64,000 nt of DNA from a bacterium (GTDB lineage Bacteria; Zhuqueibacterota; QNDG01; JAGLOF01): assembly GCA_016934955.1 (NCBI GenBank), contig JAFGRY010000027.1, forward strand, positions 1-64,000, given 5' to 3'. Of this stretch, positions 10,511-18,909 are shown in pieces. The notes beneath the pieces were generated by a model. The model ran no database searches, had not been told where the DNA came from, and was given only the letters and a program-made list of their open reading frames with translations. How positions within the stretch are numbered: the first letter of the stretch is position 1; each line of letters begins with the position of its first letter. Both the position numbers and the translations under genes were made by a program.

Positions 10511-10948
10511 ATGAACTCCAGTTGCTCCTCAAAGACAATTAAGCCGGAGCATATCGCTCCCTGCGGCATGAACTGCCGTCTCTGCTGGGGCTATATACGG
10601 GAGAAGAACCGGTGCCCGGGATGCCGGGAGCTTGGCGGCCCTGAAAGCCGGAAATCGGAATGTCGCACCAGCTGCCGCATAAAGAATTGTGAACATATCG
10701 CGGCGGGTGCGCTCAAATACTGTTCTGAACGCTGCAGCCGGTTCCCCTGCGCACGGTTAAAACAGCTGGACAGGCGGTACCGTACCCGGTACGGCATGAG
10801 CATGCTGGGCAACCTGGCGGCCCTGCCGGCAAAGGGAATCCGGGCGTTTGTTCGGGAAGAAAAAGAGAAGTGGGTATGTCCCGGGTGCGGGGAGATGCTT
10901 TGTGTGCACCGGTCCGCCTGTCTCTCCTGCGGGTACACCTGGCGGTGA
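10511..10948 (+). CDS. DUF3795-type cysteine-rich protein
   Basis: The 145-residue protein matches DUF3795: 'IAPCGMNCRLCWGY' at the N-terminus, then 'CPGC' and paired cysteines ('CRTSCRIKNC', 'YCSERCSRFPC'). The C-terminus adds a zinc-ribbon-like 'WVCPGCGEMLCVHRSACLSCGYTW'. With 18 or so cysteines it probably binds zinc or an iron-sulphur cluster, but the function of the family is unknown. The ATG at 10511 follows a GGGAAG motif. The 260 bases before it hold no recognisable gene. Confidence 0.8.
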   Translation: MNSSCSSKTIKPEHIAPCGMNCRLCWGYIREKNRCPGCRELGGPESRKSECRTSCRIKNCEHIAAGALKYCSERCSRFPCARLKQLDRRYRTRYGMSMLGNLAALPAKGIRAFVREEKEKWVCPGCGEMLCVHRSACLSCGYTWR

Positions 10949-11049
10949 CACGGGTGCGGGGCCGCGGCAACGCCGCCTTAAACGCCGTATAAGACTGACC
11001 GGAAGGTCAAATACGCTGTTAAACGGCACCGGAAGAGAGGCTCACGACT

Positions 11050-12039
11050 ATGCGAAAAATTTCCTGGGGAGTGCTGAGTACGGCAAAGATCGGCCTGGTC
11101 AAAGTGATCCCCGCCATGAAGCGGGGTGCGTATTCCCGTATCGATGCCATCGCTTCCCGCAGCCTGAACAAAGCGAAGAAGGCGGCGAAGGCGCTTGGCA
11201 TTCCCGCGGCCTATGGATCCTACCAGGAACTGCTTGACGATCCAGGCATCGAGGCTGTCTACGTCCCCCTCCCCAATCATCTGCATGCTGAGTGGATCCT
11301 GAAGTCACTGGCGGCGGGAAAGCACGTATTGTGCGAAAAACCGATCACTGTACATGCAGGTGAAGCCGCTGCTCTGGCAGAGAACATAAGGAAATATCCT
11401 CACCTGAAAGTGATGGAAGCCTTTATGTACCGGTTTCATCCCCAGTGGCGGGAAGTGAAAAAGCTGGTTGCCAAAGGGAAGATCGGAGAGGTCAAGACCG
11501 TCCACTCGGTTTTTTCCTACTATAATGACGATCCCGGGAATATTCGCAACAGGGTCGAATTCGGGGGCGGCGGGCTCCTGGATATCGGCTGTTACTGTAT
11601 TTCCCTGTCCCGTTTTGTCTATGGAGCCGAGCCACTCCGGGTATTCGGAACGATCGAGTTTGATCCGCGAATGAAGATCGACCGCCTGACGTCGGCGGTG
11701 CTCGAGTTTGCATCGGGGACGGCAACGTTCACCTGTTCGACCCAGCTGTCCGGCAGGCAGTATGTGGATATCATTGGGACGAAGGGGCGTGTAGAAATTG
11801 AAAAACCGTTTCTGCCCCTGCCCGACGGTCCAACCAGTTTCATGCTCAGCACCGGATCCGGATCGCGGGAAATCAGGTTCGATGCCTGCAATCATTACAC
11901 GATTCAGGGTGATCTGTTTTCCCGGGCGATAATCCATGGTACAGAGGTCCCGACACCGATAGATGATTCAATCGCGAACATGAAGGTAATAGACGCGCTT
12001 TTTGCAAGCGACAGAACCGGGAACCCTGTCGCCGTATGA
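11050..12039 (+). CDS. Gfo/Idh/MocA-family oxidoreductase
   Basis: The 329-residue protein has an N-terminal Rossmann domain ('GVLSTAKIGLVKVIPAMK', 'AYGSYQELLDDPGIEAVYVPLPNHLHAEW') and the family signature 'VLCEKPITVHAGEA', in which the EKP lysine is catalytic. A C-terminal alpha/beta domain follows with 'FEVEFGGGGLLDIGCYCISLSR'-like residues (GGGxLxDxGxYxI motif). It should be an NAD(P)-dependent sugar or polyol dehydrogenase. The specific substrate is unknown; the residues most resemble the glucose-fructose oxidoreductase/xylose dehydrogenase branch. It has no partner gene nearby. Confidence 0.9.
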   Translation: MRKISWGVLSTAKIGLVKVIPAMKRGAYSRIDAIASRSLNKAKKAAKALGIPAAYGSYQELLDDPGIEAVYVPLPNHLHAEWILKSLAAGKHVLCEKPITVHAGEAAALAENIRKYPHLKVMEAFMYRFHPQWREVKKLVAKGKIGEVKTVHSVFSYYNDDPGNIRNRVEFGGGGLLDIGCYCISLSRFVYGAEPLRVFGTIEFDPRMKIDRLTSAVLEFASGTATFTCSTQLSGRQYVDIIGTKGRVEIEKPFLPLPDGPTSFMLSTGSGSREIRFDACNHYTIQGDLFSRAIIHGTEVPTPIDDSIANMKVIDALFASDRTGNPVAV

Positions 12040-12161
12040 TATAATCAGTACCCGTCGCAGGAGGACCGGCCCCTGACGTTGAATCAGAGAATATCTGTGG
12101 CGCGGAGGGGCAGTGTTCCCGGAATGCGCAGGAAAACGCACCTACTAAACGAAGGAGTCGA

Positions 12162-12617
12162 ATGATGATGCATCCCATAACTATTGCAGCTGTTCTGTTG
12201 TCGGGAGCGCTGGCGATCCCGATGCGTCTGTCCGCACAGTTCGTGAACGATTCCACTGATTTCGAGATCCACCGGGAACCGTGCAGGTTTCTCATCATCA
12301 GCAATGAGAGCGATACAACCATTGCCATGTGCCTGGGGAACGTAATCATTTCCAGAGACAAAATTACCTTCAAACCGGATGAGCCTATTCGAAAAAAGCT
12401 TGATGAACAGCGGGTTTTTACCATGACCTCACTGGGATTGTTTGTGGGAAATCTGAGTGACGTCGTTTTAAAAGAAGACACAAATAGCCTTGCATTTGTC
12501 TCCTGCAATAAACACTGCCTCATTGTCTCGGCCGATGTGAAACGATTGAAGGAGCAGCTGGAAGAGGCCGTGTACCGGAATATGATTGCCGAATCCGCAG
12601 AGGAATCGGAACGGTAG
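12162..12617 (+). CDS. Unknown small exported protein
   Basis: I do not recognise this 151-residue protein. It begins with a short hydrophobic segment ending in 'RLSAQ', a likely signal peptide, and AAGGAG precedes the ATG pair at 12162/12165. The mature part has a beta-rich N-terminal half ('DFEIHREPCRFLIISNESDTTIAMCLGNVIIS') and an acidic, helical C-terminus ('VKRLKEQLEEAVYRNMIAESAEESE'), with three or four cysteines. It lies between the oxidoreductase and the PerR/peroxiredoxin unit but has no evident link to either. Confidence 0.65.
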   Translation: MMMHPITIAAVLLSGALAIPMRLSAQFVNDSTDFEIHREPCRFLIISNESDTTIAMCLGNVIISRDKITFKPDEPIRKKLDEQRVFTMTSLGLFVGNLSDVVLKEDTNSLAFVSCNKHCLIVSADVKRLKEQLEEAVYRNMIAESAEESER

Positions 12618-12806
12618 GCGCATCAGCAGGGCTACTGTAACCGGATGTTCCGGCTCTTCGGGGCCATCCGGCTCCGGTGCCCGGCTCACGGTCGTGAACA
12701 CGAAATGAACGATGTGCGGCATGTGGAGTGGACTGAACGTCCCGGGAAAGACGCCCGGGGCGTTTTATTGTTCCGATAGGATTTTCGTATGGCAGGGAAA
12801 AAATAC

Positions 12807-12855
12807 TTGACATTAACTGAAACATTGTTAAATTAATAATCGTTCCGATTATTAA
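12807..12855 (+). promoter_or_regulatory. Promoter with perfect PerR-type operator before the second perR-like gene
   Basis: TTGACA (12807-12812) and TAAATT (12829-12834), 16 bases apart, form a sigma70-like promoter. Overlapping the -10 and the expected start point is a perfect inverted repeat: TTAATAATCG (12833-12842), spacer TTC, CGATTATTAA (12846-12855). The AT-rich arms resemble the TTAnAATnATTnTAA PerR box. A repressor bound here would block the promoter, so the gene at 12867, and probably the peroxiredoxin after it, is likely autoregulated. Confidence 0.75.
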
Positions 12856-12866
12856 TAAGGCGCTGC

Positions 12867-13262
12867 ATGGGTACTGATGTGACATACAGAAAGTCGAAAC
12901 AGCGGGAGCGCATTCTGCAGCTGCTCAGAGAAACCGATGTTCACCCTTCCGTTGACTGGCTGTACGAGAAGCTGAAAAAGGAATTTCCCAAACTCAGTCT
13001 CGGCACGGTGTATCGAAATCTCAGCATCCTGGTCGACCAGGGTCTGGTTAAAAAAATTCATTTCGGAAGCACGTACGACCGGTTCGACGGCAGGCGTGCT
13101 CCCCATTATCATCTCATCTGTGAAGCGTGCGGAAAAATTGAGGATCTGGAACTGGCGGTATACGAAGAGATCACCCGGACGGCGCAGACACAATCCGACT
13201 TTACCATCACCAGGCATATGATTGAATTCTACGGATTGTGCGCCGACTGTAAACACCAGTGA
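12867..13262 (+). CDS. PerR-like Fur-family regulator
   Basis: The 131-residue protein has the Fur-type winged helix ('[20 protein letters not shown]', recognition helix) and the metal-sensing hinge '[20 protein letters not shown]', which fits the PerR ligand set better than Fur. Structural-zinc cysteines are Cys85/88 and Cys125/128. It is followed 85 bases later by a peroxiredoxin and preceded by a strong operator, so it is the local peroxide sensor. It differs clearly from the paralogue at 6092, so the two probably have separate or hierarchical regulons. Confidence 0.92.
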   Translation: MGTDVTYRKSKQRERILQLLRETDVHPSVDWLYEKLKKEFPKLSLGTVYRNLSILVDQGLVKKIHFGSTYDRFDGRRAPHYHLICEACGKIEDLELAVYEEITRTAQTQSDFTITRHMIEFYGLCADCKHQ

Positions 13263-13347
13263 ATCGAAGAAACATGATGTACGCTCTCAATCATTGTCTG
13301 GAAGTACGAATTTATCCAACTATCCGTTACCCGTAAAGGAGGACACC

Positions 13348-13995
13348 ATGGAAGAAACCAAACTGAACATGCCGCTTCTGGGAGATGATTTCCCGGAACT
13401 GAAAGTGCAGACCACTCACGGCCCCATGAACATTCCCGGCGATCTGAAGGGATCGTGGTTCGTGCTGTTCAGCCATCCCGCTGACTTCACCCCCGTGTGC
13501 ACCACGGAATTCGTCGGATTTCAGAAGCTCTACGACGAATTTGAAAAGATCGGCTGCAAGCTCATCGGCATGTCCATTGACCAGGTATTTTCCCACATCA
13601 AGTGGATCGAGTGGATCAAAGAGAAGCTGGACGTTGATATCAAGTTTCCCGTTGTCGCGGCCAATGACGCAGTCGCCTTAAAACTCGGCATGCTGCACCC
13701 CGGAAAAGGCACCAACACGGTGCGCGCCGTCTTCATCGGCGACCCCAAGGGCAAGGTCCGGCTCGTGATCTACTACCCCCAGGAAATCGGCCGCAATATG
13801 GATGAGATCCTGCGCGCGGTGAAAGCCCTGCAGCTCGCGGATGGCAAGGGAGTGGCCGTTCCCGCCAACTGGCCGAACAACGGTCTTATTAAAGATCATG
13901 TCATCATTCCACCCGCAAAAACCGTCAAGGACGCGGAAGCCCGGAAAAAACAGAAAGACTGTTACGACTGGTGGTTCTGTCATAAAGCGCTCTAG
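13348..13995 (+). CDS. Peroxiredoxin, archaeal-type Prx6/TPx subfamily
   Basis: The 215-residue product reduces peroxides with the peroxidatic Cys51 in '[13 protein letters not shown]' (PxxxTxxC). Two further cysteines near the C-terminus, Cys205 and Cys211 in 'CYDWWFC', match the extra pair known from Aeropyrum and other archaeal or thermophile Prx6-like enzymes that form decamers. ATG 13348 has an excellent SD (AAAGGAGG); an upstream in-frame extension overlaps the regulator and is not credible. It follows the PerR-like gene and ends at an intrinsic terminator, so the two form one unit. Confidence 0.95.
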   Translation: MEETKLNMPLLGDDFPELKVQTTHGPMNIPGDLKGSWFVLFSHPADFTPVCTTEFVGFQKLYDEFEKIGCKLIGMSIDQVFSHIKWIEWIKEKLDVDIKFPVVAANDAVALKLGMLHPGKGTNTVRAVFIGDPKGKVRLVIYYPQEIGRNMDEILRAVKALQLADGKGVAVPANWPNNGLIKDHVIIPPAKTVKDAEARKKQKDCYDWWFCHKAL

Positions 13996-14016
13996 CCCGT
14001 TCGTAGTCACTATCTC

Positions 14017-14050
14017 AAACCCTCCCCGGCCGCAGGGGGAGGGTTTTTTT
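14017..14050 (+). terminator. Rho-independent terminator of the peroxiredoxin unit
   Basis: AAACCCTCCCC and GGGGGAGGGTTTTTTT form a GC-rich hairpin followed by a run of seven T, starting 22 bases after the peroxiredoxin stop. Confidence 0.9.
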
Positions 14051-14379
14051 ACACGAGCTTGGATTGCGGCAGAGTGTATCCAGTCTGCGGCGGGACGGTG
14101 CGGTGGAGAATGACCCCATGTACCCCCCGTGATCGTCACGGGAGGAAAAACAGCTTGATATTGTGCCTGAGAGGCGATACTTTAAACAGGACAAACGCGC
14201 TATTATCCTTCTGTTATTTCAGTGTATTTCAGATCTCTGCAGAGCATACAGCAAAGCCGTTAGGCGGATTGCACATCCACCGGGTGTTCCTTACAGCCGG
14301 TGCCGATGAGGGCGTCCGGTTTTCTGCGCACTGATCGGGCGGCAGGGCCCCCTGTGCTGATTTCGGAGGATCACCATCG
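14051..14379. other. Intergenic stretch without a recognisable gene
   Basis: Between the terminator and the phosphoesterase gene no ORF has protein-like character and no clear promoter or repeat stands out. The only useful signal is the GGAGG just before the next ATG. Confidence 0.5.
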
Positions 14380-15375
14380 ATGAAAAGAGGCGACGAATGC
14401 AGGCAGCTGCTGATAGTGACCGGTGTCCTGATGTCCATCTCGGTCGGCTGTGTACAAAACAAACGTCTTCTGACACGGCATTCTTTCTCAGACGACAAAG
14501 CGACGATTGAGGTCGGCGGGCTCACCACCGAGGTCACCGTGCTGCATATCACGGATAGTCATATCAGCGTTTTTGATGCCCGTGAGCAGCGGTACCGTTC
14601 CTGCAGCGCCCGTATGGACGATGCATACCGCACCGTACATCACGTTGCTACCGGAAAAGAAACAGCTCCTGTTGCCGCCTTTCACGAGCTGATGGCGACG
14701 GCGGAAACCCTGCGAGTGGATGTGATTGCTCTGACCGGTGATATCGTCAACAACCCTTCTCCGGCAAGCGTCGAGTATGTTCGTGACGCGCTGGAAAAAA
14801 CGGGTATTCCCTGGATATATGTCGCCGGAAATCATGACTGGCATTACGAGGGAATGGCCGGAGCCGCGGCGGATTTGCGGGATATCTGGATCGGAAACAG
14901 CCTGCTTCCGCTGTATCGGGGCGCTAATCCTCTGTTTGCGTCACGGATTATCGGCGGCATCAATTTTCTGACCATTGACAACTCAACCTATCAGATTACT
15001 GCGGAACAGCTGGCATTTTTTAAAAAAGAGGCAGAAGGTCCGTTGCCGATGGTGCTGCTCATGCATATTCCCGTTTATCTGCCCGGCGATGGAGAGCGGG
15101 AGAGCATCGCCACCTGCGGCGATCCCCGCTGGGGCTGGGACATGGATAAAAACTATGAAGTAGAACGCCGGGAGCGCTGGTCCCGCGGCGGCAATTCGGC
15201 GTACACGGTTCAGTTCCTCGAGGCGGTGCGCGCCTGTCCAACACTTGTCGCCATTCTTGCCGGGCACACACACAAGCCCGCGGCCGGGCGGATCTCGGAA
15301 ACAGCCGTACAGTACATCACCGGCAGATCGGCGGACGGGGGCCACCGGCAGGTATGTTTTACGCCTCTTGATTGA
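14380..15375 (+). CDS. Exported calcineurin-like metallophosphoesterase
   Basis: The 331-residue protein has all motifs of the metallophosphoesterase superfamily in order: 'LHITDSHIS' (Asp59, His61), 'IALTGDIVNN', 'VAGNHDWHYE', and late 'AGHTHKPAAG'. These residues bind two metals and hydrolyse a phosphoester. The N-terminus is a hydrophobic signal ending 'SISVGC', compatible with a lipoprotein (Cys24), although Ser at -3 makes the lipobox imperfect. It would act in the periplasm or at the outer membrane. A long acidic insert holds two cysteines. GGAGG lies 9-14 bases before the ATG. The substrate is unknown. Confidence 0.85.
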   Translation: MKRGDECRQLLIVTGVLMSISVGCVQNKRLLTRHSFSDDKATIEVGGLTTEVTVLHITDSHISVFDAREQRYRSCSARMDDAYRTVHHVATGKETAPVAAFHELMATAETLRVDVIALTGDIVNNPSPASVEYVRDALEKTGIPWIYVAGNHDWHYEGMAGAAADLRDIWIGNSLLPLYRGANPLFASRIIGGINFLTIDNSTYQITAEQLAFFKKEAEGPLPMVLLMHIPVYLPGDGERESIATCGDPRWGWDMDKNYEVERRERWSRGGNSAYTVQFLEAVRACPTLVAILAGHTHKPAAGRISETAVQYITGRSADGGHRQVCFTPLD

Positions 15376-15459
15376 TCCTTTTACTGCCGTAAAGGGCATA
15401 TCATATAAAGCAGGCTGATTCGTCTATGCAGGTGCATACACGTATATGAAGAGGTGACT

Positions 15460-16134
15460 ATGGAGAAGGCAGAGCTGCCGACAATGTGCCGAAACGGATT
15501 GGTCTACATGGTAGACGACAGGGGCAGGCCGCGTACATGCAAACCCTGGCTGGGCGATGCGTTTTCGTTCCTCTATGACAGGATCATGGCCGGATCGGTG
15601 TTTCCGAAGAAATTCGGGAGCGACCCGGCAAAACATTATCACATCCTCGGAAATGAGCTCCGGACCGTGCACGGGAAACGGGTGCTGGAACTGGCGACAG
15701 GCAGCGGCAGCGCCGTTCACTTTCTGCCGCCTGACAACCGGTACACCGGTTCCGATATCAGCCGGGGGCTTCTCAGACAGGCAGTGAAGCGTTTCAGCGG
15801 CGCAGGATTCCAGGAAGTGGATTTGTATGTCGCCTCCGCTGAGGATCTTCCATTCGCTGACAACAGTTTCGATGTCGTACTCTGTATTCTGTCCCTGAAT
15901 TTTTTCTCGGACATACCCGGAGTATTGAAAGATATGCATCGGCTTGCCGCGGAGGGAGGCGTATGCATCTGCTGCGTTCCCGTGCCCGAGCGAAACAGCC
16001 GGAACAGCACCATTCACGGTACGCTCTATTCAGAAAAAGAATTGAGAGCCTTCGTGGAAGAGGCGGGATTTCGATTCGAGACGATTCCGGAAGAAAACGG
16101 AGCTTTGCTGTATTTCAGGGCAGTCAAATCGTGA
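15460..16134 (+). CDS. Class I SAM-dependent methyltransferase (type 11)
   Basis: The 224-residue product carries motif I 'VLELATGSGSAVHFLPP', the acidic 'YTGSDIS', and 'SAEDLPFADNSFDVVLCI' (motif II/III), which define a methyltransferase type 11. Before the domain is a short region that resembles quinone/phospholipid-type methyltransferases, but the substrate cannot be decided. The ATG at 15460 is preferred to the GTG at 15454 because AGAGGTGA sits closer to the correct distance. The cupin gene begins 38 bases downstream. Confidence 0.85.
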   Translation: MEKAELPTMCRNGLVYMVDDRGRPRTCKPWLGDAFSFLYDRIMAGSVFPKKFGSDPAKHYHILGNELRTVHGKRVLELATGSGSAVHFLPPDNRYTGSDISRGLLRQAVKRFSGAGFQEVDLYVASAEDLPFADNSFDVVLCILSLNFFSDIPGVLKDMHRLAAEGGVCICCVPVPERNSRNSTIHGTLYSEKELRAFVEEAGFRFETIPEENGALLYFRAVKS

Positions 16135-16172
16135 CAGCCCCCGGCACTGTGCAATGAAGACCAGGATACCGT

Positions 16173-16541
16173 ATGAACGACCTTATGCCGATAAACCTGG
16201 AAAAAAAGTTCTCCGCATTTACCGATCACTGGGAGCCGAAGATTGTCGCACGCATGAACGGGTACGATCTCAAACTCGTCAAATTTCAGGGCGAGTTCGT
16301 GTGGCACCGTCATGGCGATACAGACGAAGTTTTCTTTGTCCATAAGGGCGAGATGTCCATCTTTTTCAGGGATGGTGTCGTTCGCTTGCGGCAGGGAGAG
16401 CTGTTTGTGGTGCCCAGGGGCGTCGAGCACAAACCCGCCGCGGCAGGAGAATGCCAGGTAATGCTGATCGAGCCCGCGGGCACGGTCAACACCGGGGACG
16501 CGGGCGGAGAGATGACCGCCGCCGCTGATGTCTGGATATAG
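16173..16541 (+). CDS. Single-domain cupin protein
   Basis: The 122-residue protein is a small cupin: motif 1 is '[19 protein letters not shown]' (HxHx(3-4)E..G) and motif 2 '[12 protein letters not shown]' (PxGxxH). The histidines and glutamate form a metal site inside a beta barrel. Such stand-alone cupins act as isomerases, dioxygenases or small-molecule sensors; nothing here selects between these. It follows the methyltransferase on the same strand and may be co-transcribed with it. Confidence 0.88.
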   Translation: MNDLMPINLEKKFSAFTDHWEPKIVARMNGYDLKLVKFQGEFVWHRHGDTDEVFFVHKGEMSIFFRDGVVRLRQGELFVVPRGVEHKPAAAGECQVMLIEPAGTVNTGDAGGEMTAAADVWI

Positions 16542-16652
16542 ATCTCGACGGTTCCAGAAAACGGCGGCCCGATCCGGACGTGAGCGTATATCCGTCCGAC
16601 AGACATACTATATGTGTACCGTATCAATACTAACACGGAAGGAGTACTGACA

Positions 16653-17930
16653 ATGAAGACATTTCAGAGAATGATCGCGGCAGGGGTTCTGTTGCTCTGC
16701 ATCTCCAGCGGGATAGCCCAGGAAGCGTGGCCCCAGTACCTCGGACCGCACCGGAACAGCGTGTCGGACCAGACAGGCATTCTGAGGTCCTGGCCGGAGT
16801 CCGGGCCCGAGGTTCTCTGGACGGTCGATGTTGGCAAGGGATTCGGCGGACCGATAATCCGGGACGGCAACGTGTATCTTCTGGACAGGGATGACGAGGT
16901 GGGTGACATACTTCGCTGTCTCGATTTAAATACCGGAAGAGAACGGTGGCACTTTGCCTATGATGCACCGGGAACGGTAAATTTTCCCGGCTCGCGCAGT
17001 ATTCCGGCCCTGGACGGCACGTATATTTACTCCTGCGGGCACAATGGCGATTTTTACTGCATCGACATAGAAAACCAAACCGTGGTGTGGAACCATAACA
17101 TCTGGACCGATTTCGGCGGCGGTGACGTGCCGCGCTGGGCCGTCACCCAGAATCCGCTGATCTACGGCGATCTGGTTATCCTCGCGTCTCAGGCGCCGCA
17201 GGCGGGAGTGGTCGCCTATAACAAACTGTCCGGTGAGCTGGCCTGGAAAACACCGGCCCTTGGCGCAGTAGGATATGTCAGCCCCTCAATTGTCAGGGTC
17301 AGCGGCGAGGATCATGTGGTCATGATCACTGCCGCTGAAGGGCGCGGTGATGACACCCATGGCGGCAAGGTAATCGGTATCGATCCGCTTTCGGGCCGTG
17401 TTCTCTGGGAATACGGAAACTGGCAGTGTGTTATACCCATTCCGAACGCGGTCGATGCCGGCAGTGGAAAAATGCTGATCTCAGGAGGATACAATGCCGG
17501 CACTGCGATGATCCAGGCAGAGAAGACGGGTGATGGCGGCTACCGGGTCAGCGAGCTGTACAAAACAATCGAATTCGGATCCCATACCCTCCCGCCGATA
17601 CTGGATAAGGGATATTTTTACGCGTTCTATTCGACGAACGAGCGGAAAGACGGCATGGTCTGCATGAGCATGGACGGTGAGATCCGATGGAAAACGAAGC
17701 GCTTTCCCCTGTTCGACAAAGGGAGTTATATTCTGGCCGACGGGCTGTTCCTCTGCACTGACGGGATGACGAAACTCTACCTCATTGAACCCGATCCCTC
17801 GGAATTCAAGCCTCTGGCGTCGGCGGAACTGCTCGAAGGACGGCAGAACTGGGCGCCCCTTGCGCTTGCGGGCGGAAAACTGCTTATTCGGGATCAGGAC
17901 CGGATGAAATGCGTCAAGGTGGTCAAGTAA
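16653..17930 (+). CDS. Exported PQQ-type beta-propeller protein
   Basis: The 425-residue protein begins with a signal peptide ('LLLCISSGIAQ') and then repeats of the PQQ/quinoprotein type ('WPQYLGPHRNSVSDQTG', 'LRCLDLNTGRERWHF', 'DFYCIDIENQTVVWNH', 'GVVAYNKLSGELAWKTP', 'VIGIDPLSGRVLWEY'), consistent with an eight-bladed propeller. The 'W..YLGP.RN' opening is typical of outer-membrane or periplasmic 'PQQ-like domain' proteins that usually do not bind PQQ themselves. GGAAGGAG precedes the ATG. The function is probably scaffolding or ligand binding. Confidence 0.85.
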   Translation: MKTFQRMIAAGVLLLCISSGIAQEAWPQYLGPHRNSVSDQTGILRSWPESGPEVLWTVDVGKGFGGPIIRDGNVYLLDRDDEVGDILRCLDLNTGRERWHFAYDAPGTVNFPGSRSIPALDGTYIYSCGHNGDFYCIDIENQTVVWNHNIWTDFGGGDVPRWAVTQNPLIYGDLVILASQAPQAGVVAYNKLSGELAWKTPALGAVGYVSPSIVRVSGEDHVVMITAAEGRGDDTHGGKVIGIDPLSGRVLWEYGNWQCVIPIPNAVDAGSGKMLISGGYNAGTAMIQAEKTGDGGYRVSELYKTIEFGSHTLPPILDKGYFYAFYSTNERKDGMVCMSMDGEIRWKTKRFPLFDKGSYILADGLFLCTDGMTKLYLIEPDPSEFKPLASAELLEGRQNWAPLALAGGKLLIRDQDRMKCVKVVK

Positions 17931-17984
17931 CCCCCTTTTTACCATGCCGGCGGTTCTGCAGGGAGATGGCTTCTGAACGATAAC

Positions 17985-18437
17985 GTGACGAACATCGATA
18001 ATAGCGAAAGAATTCTGCAATGGATCCGGGCGCTTCTGAACGAGATTTCCGGGAACGATCGGGGAGCAGCACTGCTGTCCGGGTGCGGAAAAGTGTGCGC
18101 AGGAGCTTCGGAGCTGATGGCGGGAGCGATTGCCGTGAGAAAGGAACTGGCCGGGAATGCGGTTCCGGAACAGGTTTTTGAGCTGTTCAGAAAACGGTAT
18201 TACAACAGACCCGGGCTGGTAAAAGAAGGCAATACCATAGTTCTGAAATTCGCCGAGTGTACCTGTCCCCTGGCAAGGGCGGGTATCGACGATCCGATCC
18301 TCTGTCGCTGTACCGTCGGATATTCAAAGGCATTATTCGAGACACTGTTCCAGCGTCCGGTACGAGTGACTCTGCACGGATCCATTTTAGGCGGTGACAG
18401 GGAATGCAGGCAGGAAATCGTGATTATGGGGGACTGA
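17985..18437 (+). CDS. Unknown cysteine-containing protein
   Basis: The 150-residue product has conserved-looking cysteine groups: 'SGCGKVCAG' near residue 34-39, then 'KFAECTCPLARAGIDD' and 'CRCTVGYSK', followed by a beta segment 'RPVRVTLHGSILGGDREC'. The pattern resembles an uncharacterised family with a metal- or heme-like site (DUF6144-like); I do not claim the assignment. The start is uncertain: GTG 17985 lies in a region without a good SD. It stands 73 bases before the second DUF1801 gene. Confidence 0.65.
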   Translation: MTNIDNSERILQWIRALLNEISGNDRGAALLSGCGKVCAGASELMAGAIAVRKELAGNAVPEQVFELFRKRYYNRPGLVKEGNTIVLKFAECTCPLARAGIDDPILCRCTVGYSKALFETLFQRPVRVTLHGSILGGDRECRQEIVIMGD

Positions 18438-18510
18438 CCGGTAGCCGGCGACGATTCCGGTCCGCTGTCCCGGCTGAACACGGCGAAAGTCAAACACGGC
18501 AGGAACTGAC

Positions 18511-18876
18511 ATGAAGGCGATGGACGGAGACGTCGCAGCATATTTTTCCCGGTTTGACGGAATCACCCTGGAACGGCTGCACCAGGTCAGGGCGCTCATA
18601 CTCGAGCTGCTGCCTGAAGCCGGAGAAGCCATAAAATACGGGATCCCCACGGTACTCTTTCACGGCAATCTCGTACACTATGCGGCGTTTAAAAATCATA
18701 CCGGGTTGTATCCGACCCCGTCGGGGATCGATGCGTTCAAGCAGGAACTGCGGCCCTTCAGGCAGGGGAAGGGATCCATCCAGTTCCCCCATGCGGAAGC
18801 GCTGCCCGCCGCGCTGATTAAAAAAATAGTGCTCTTTCGCATTGAAGAAGCAGAAGAACGGGCAGAGCGGATGTGA
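18511..18876 (+). CDS. DUF1801 protein
   Basis: The 121-residue product is a typical short DUF1801 protein: 'VAAYFSRFDGITLERLHQVR', 'EAIKYGIPTVLFHGNLVHYAAFKNHTGLYP', 'GKGSIQFP', 'PAALIKKIVLFR'. Members such as the Bacillus frataxin-like YdhG have been proposed to handle iron, but the function here is unproven. It differs from the one at 2875 and is the more canonical of the two. A serine hydrolase starts 33 bases downstream. Confidence 0.9.
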   Translation: MKAMDGDVAAYFSRFDGITLERLHQVRALILELLPEAGEAIKYGIPTVLFHGNLVHYAAFKNHTGLYPTPSGIDAFKQELRPFRQGKGSIQFPHAEALPAALIKKIVLFRIEEAEERAERM

Positions 18877-18909
18877 GTCGAACGTAACGAAACGGAGGTC
18901 CTTATTACA

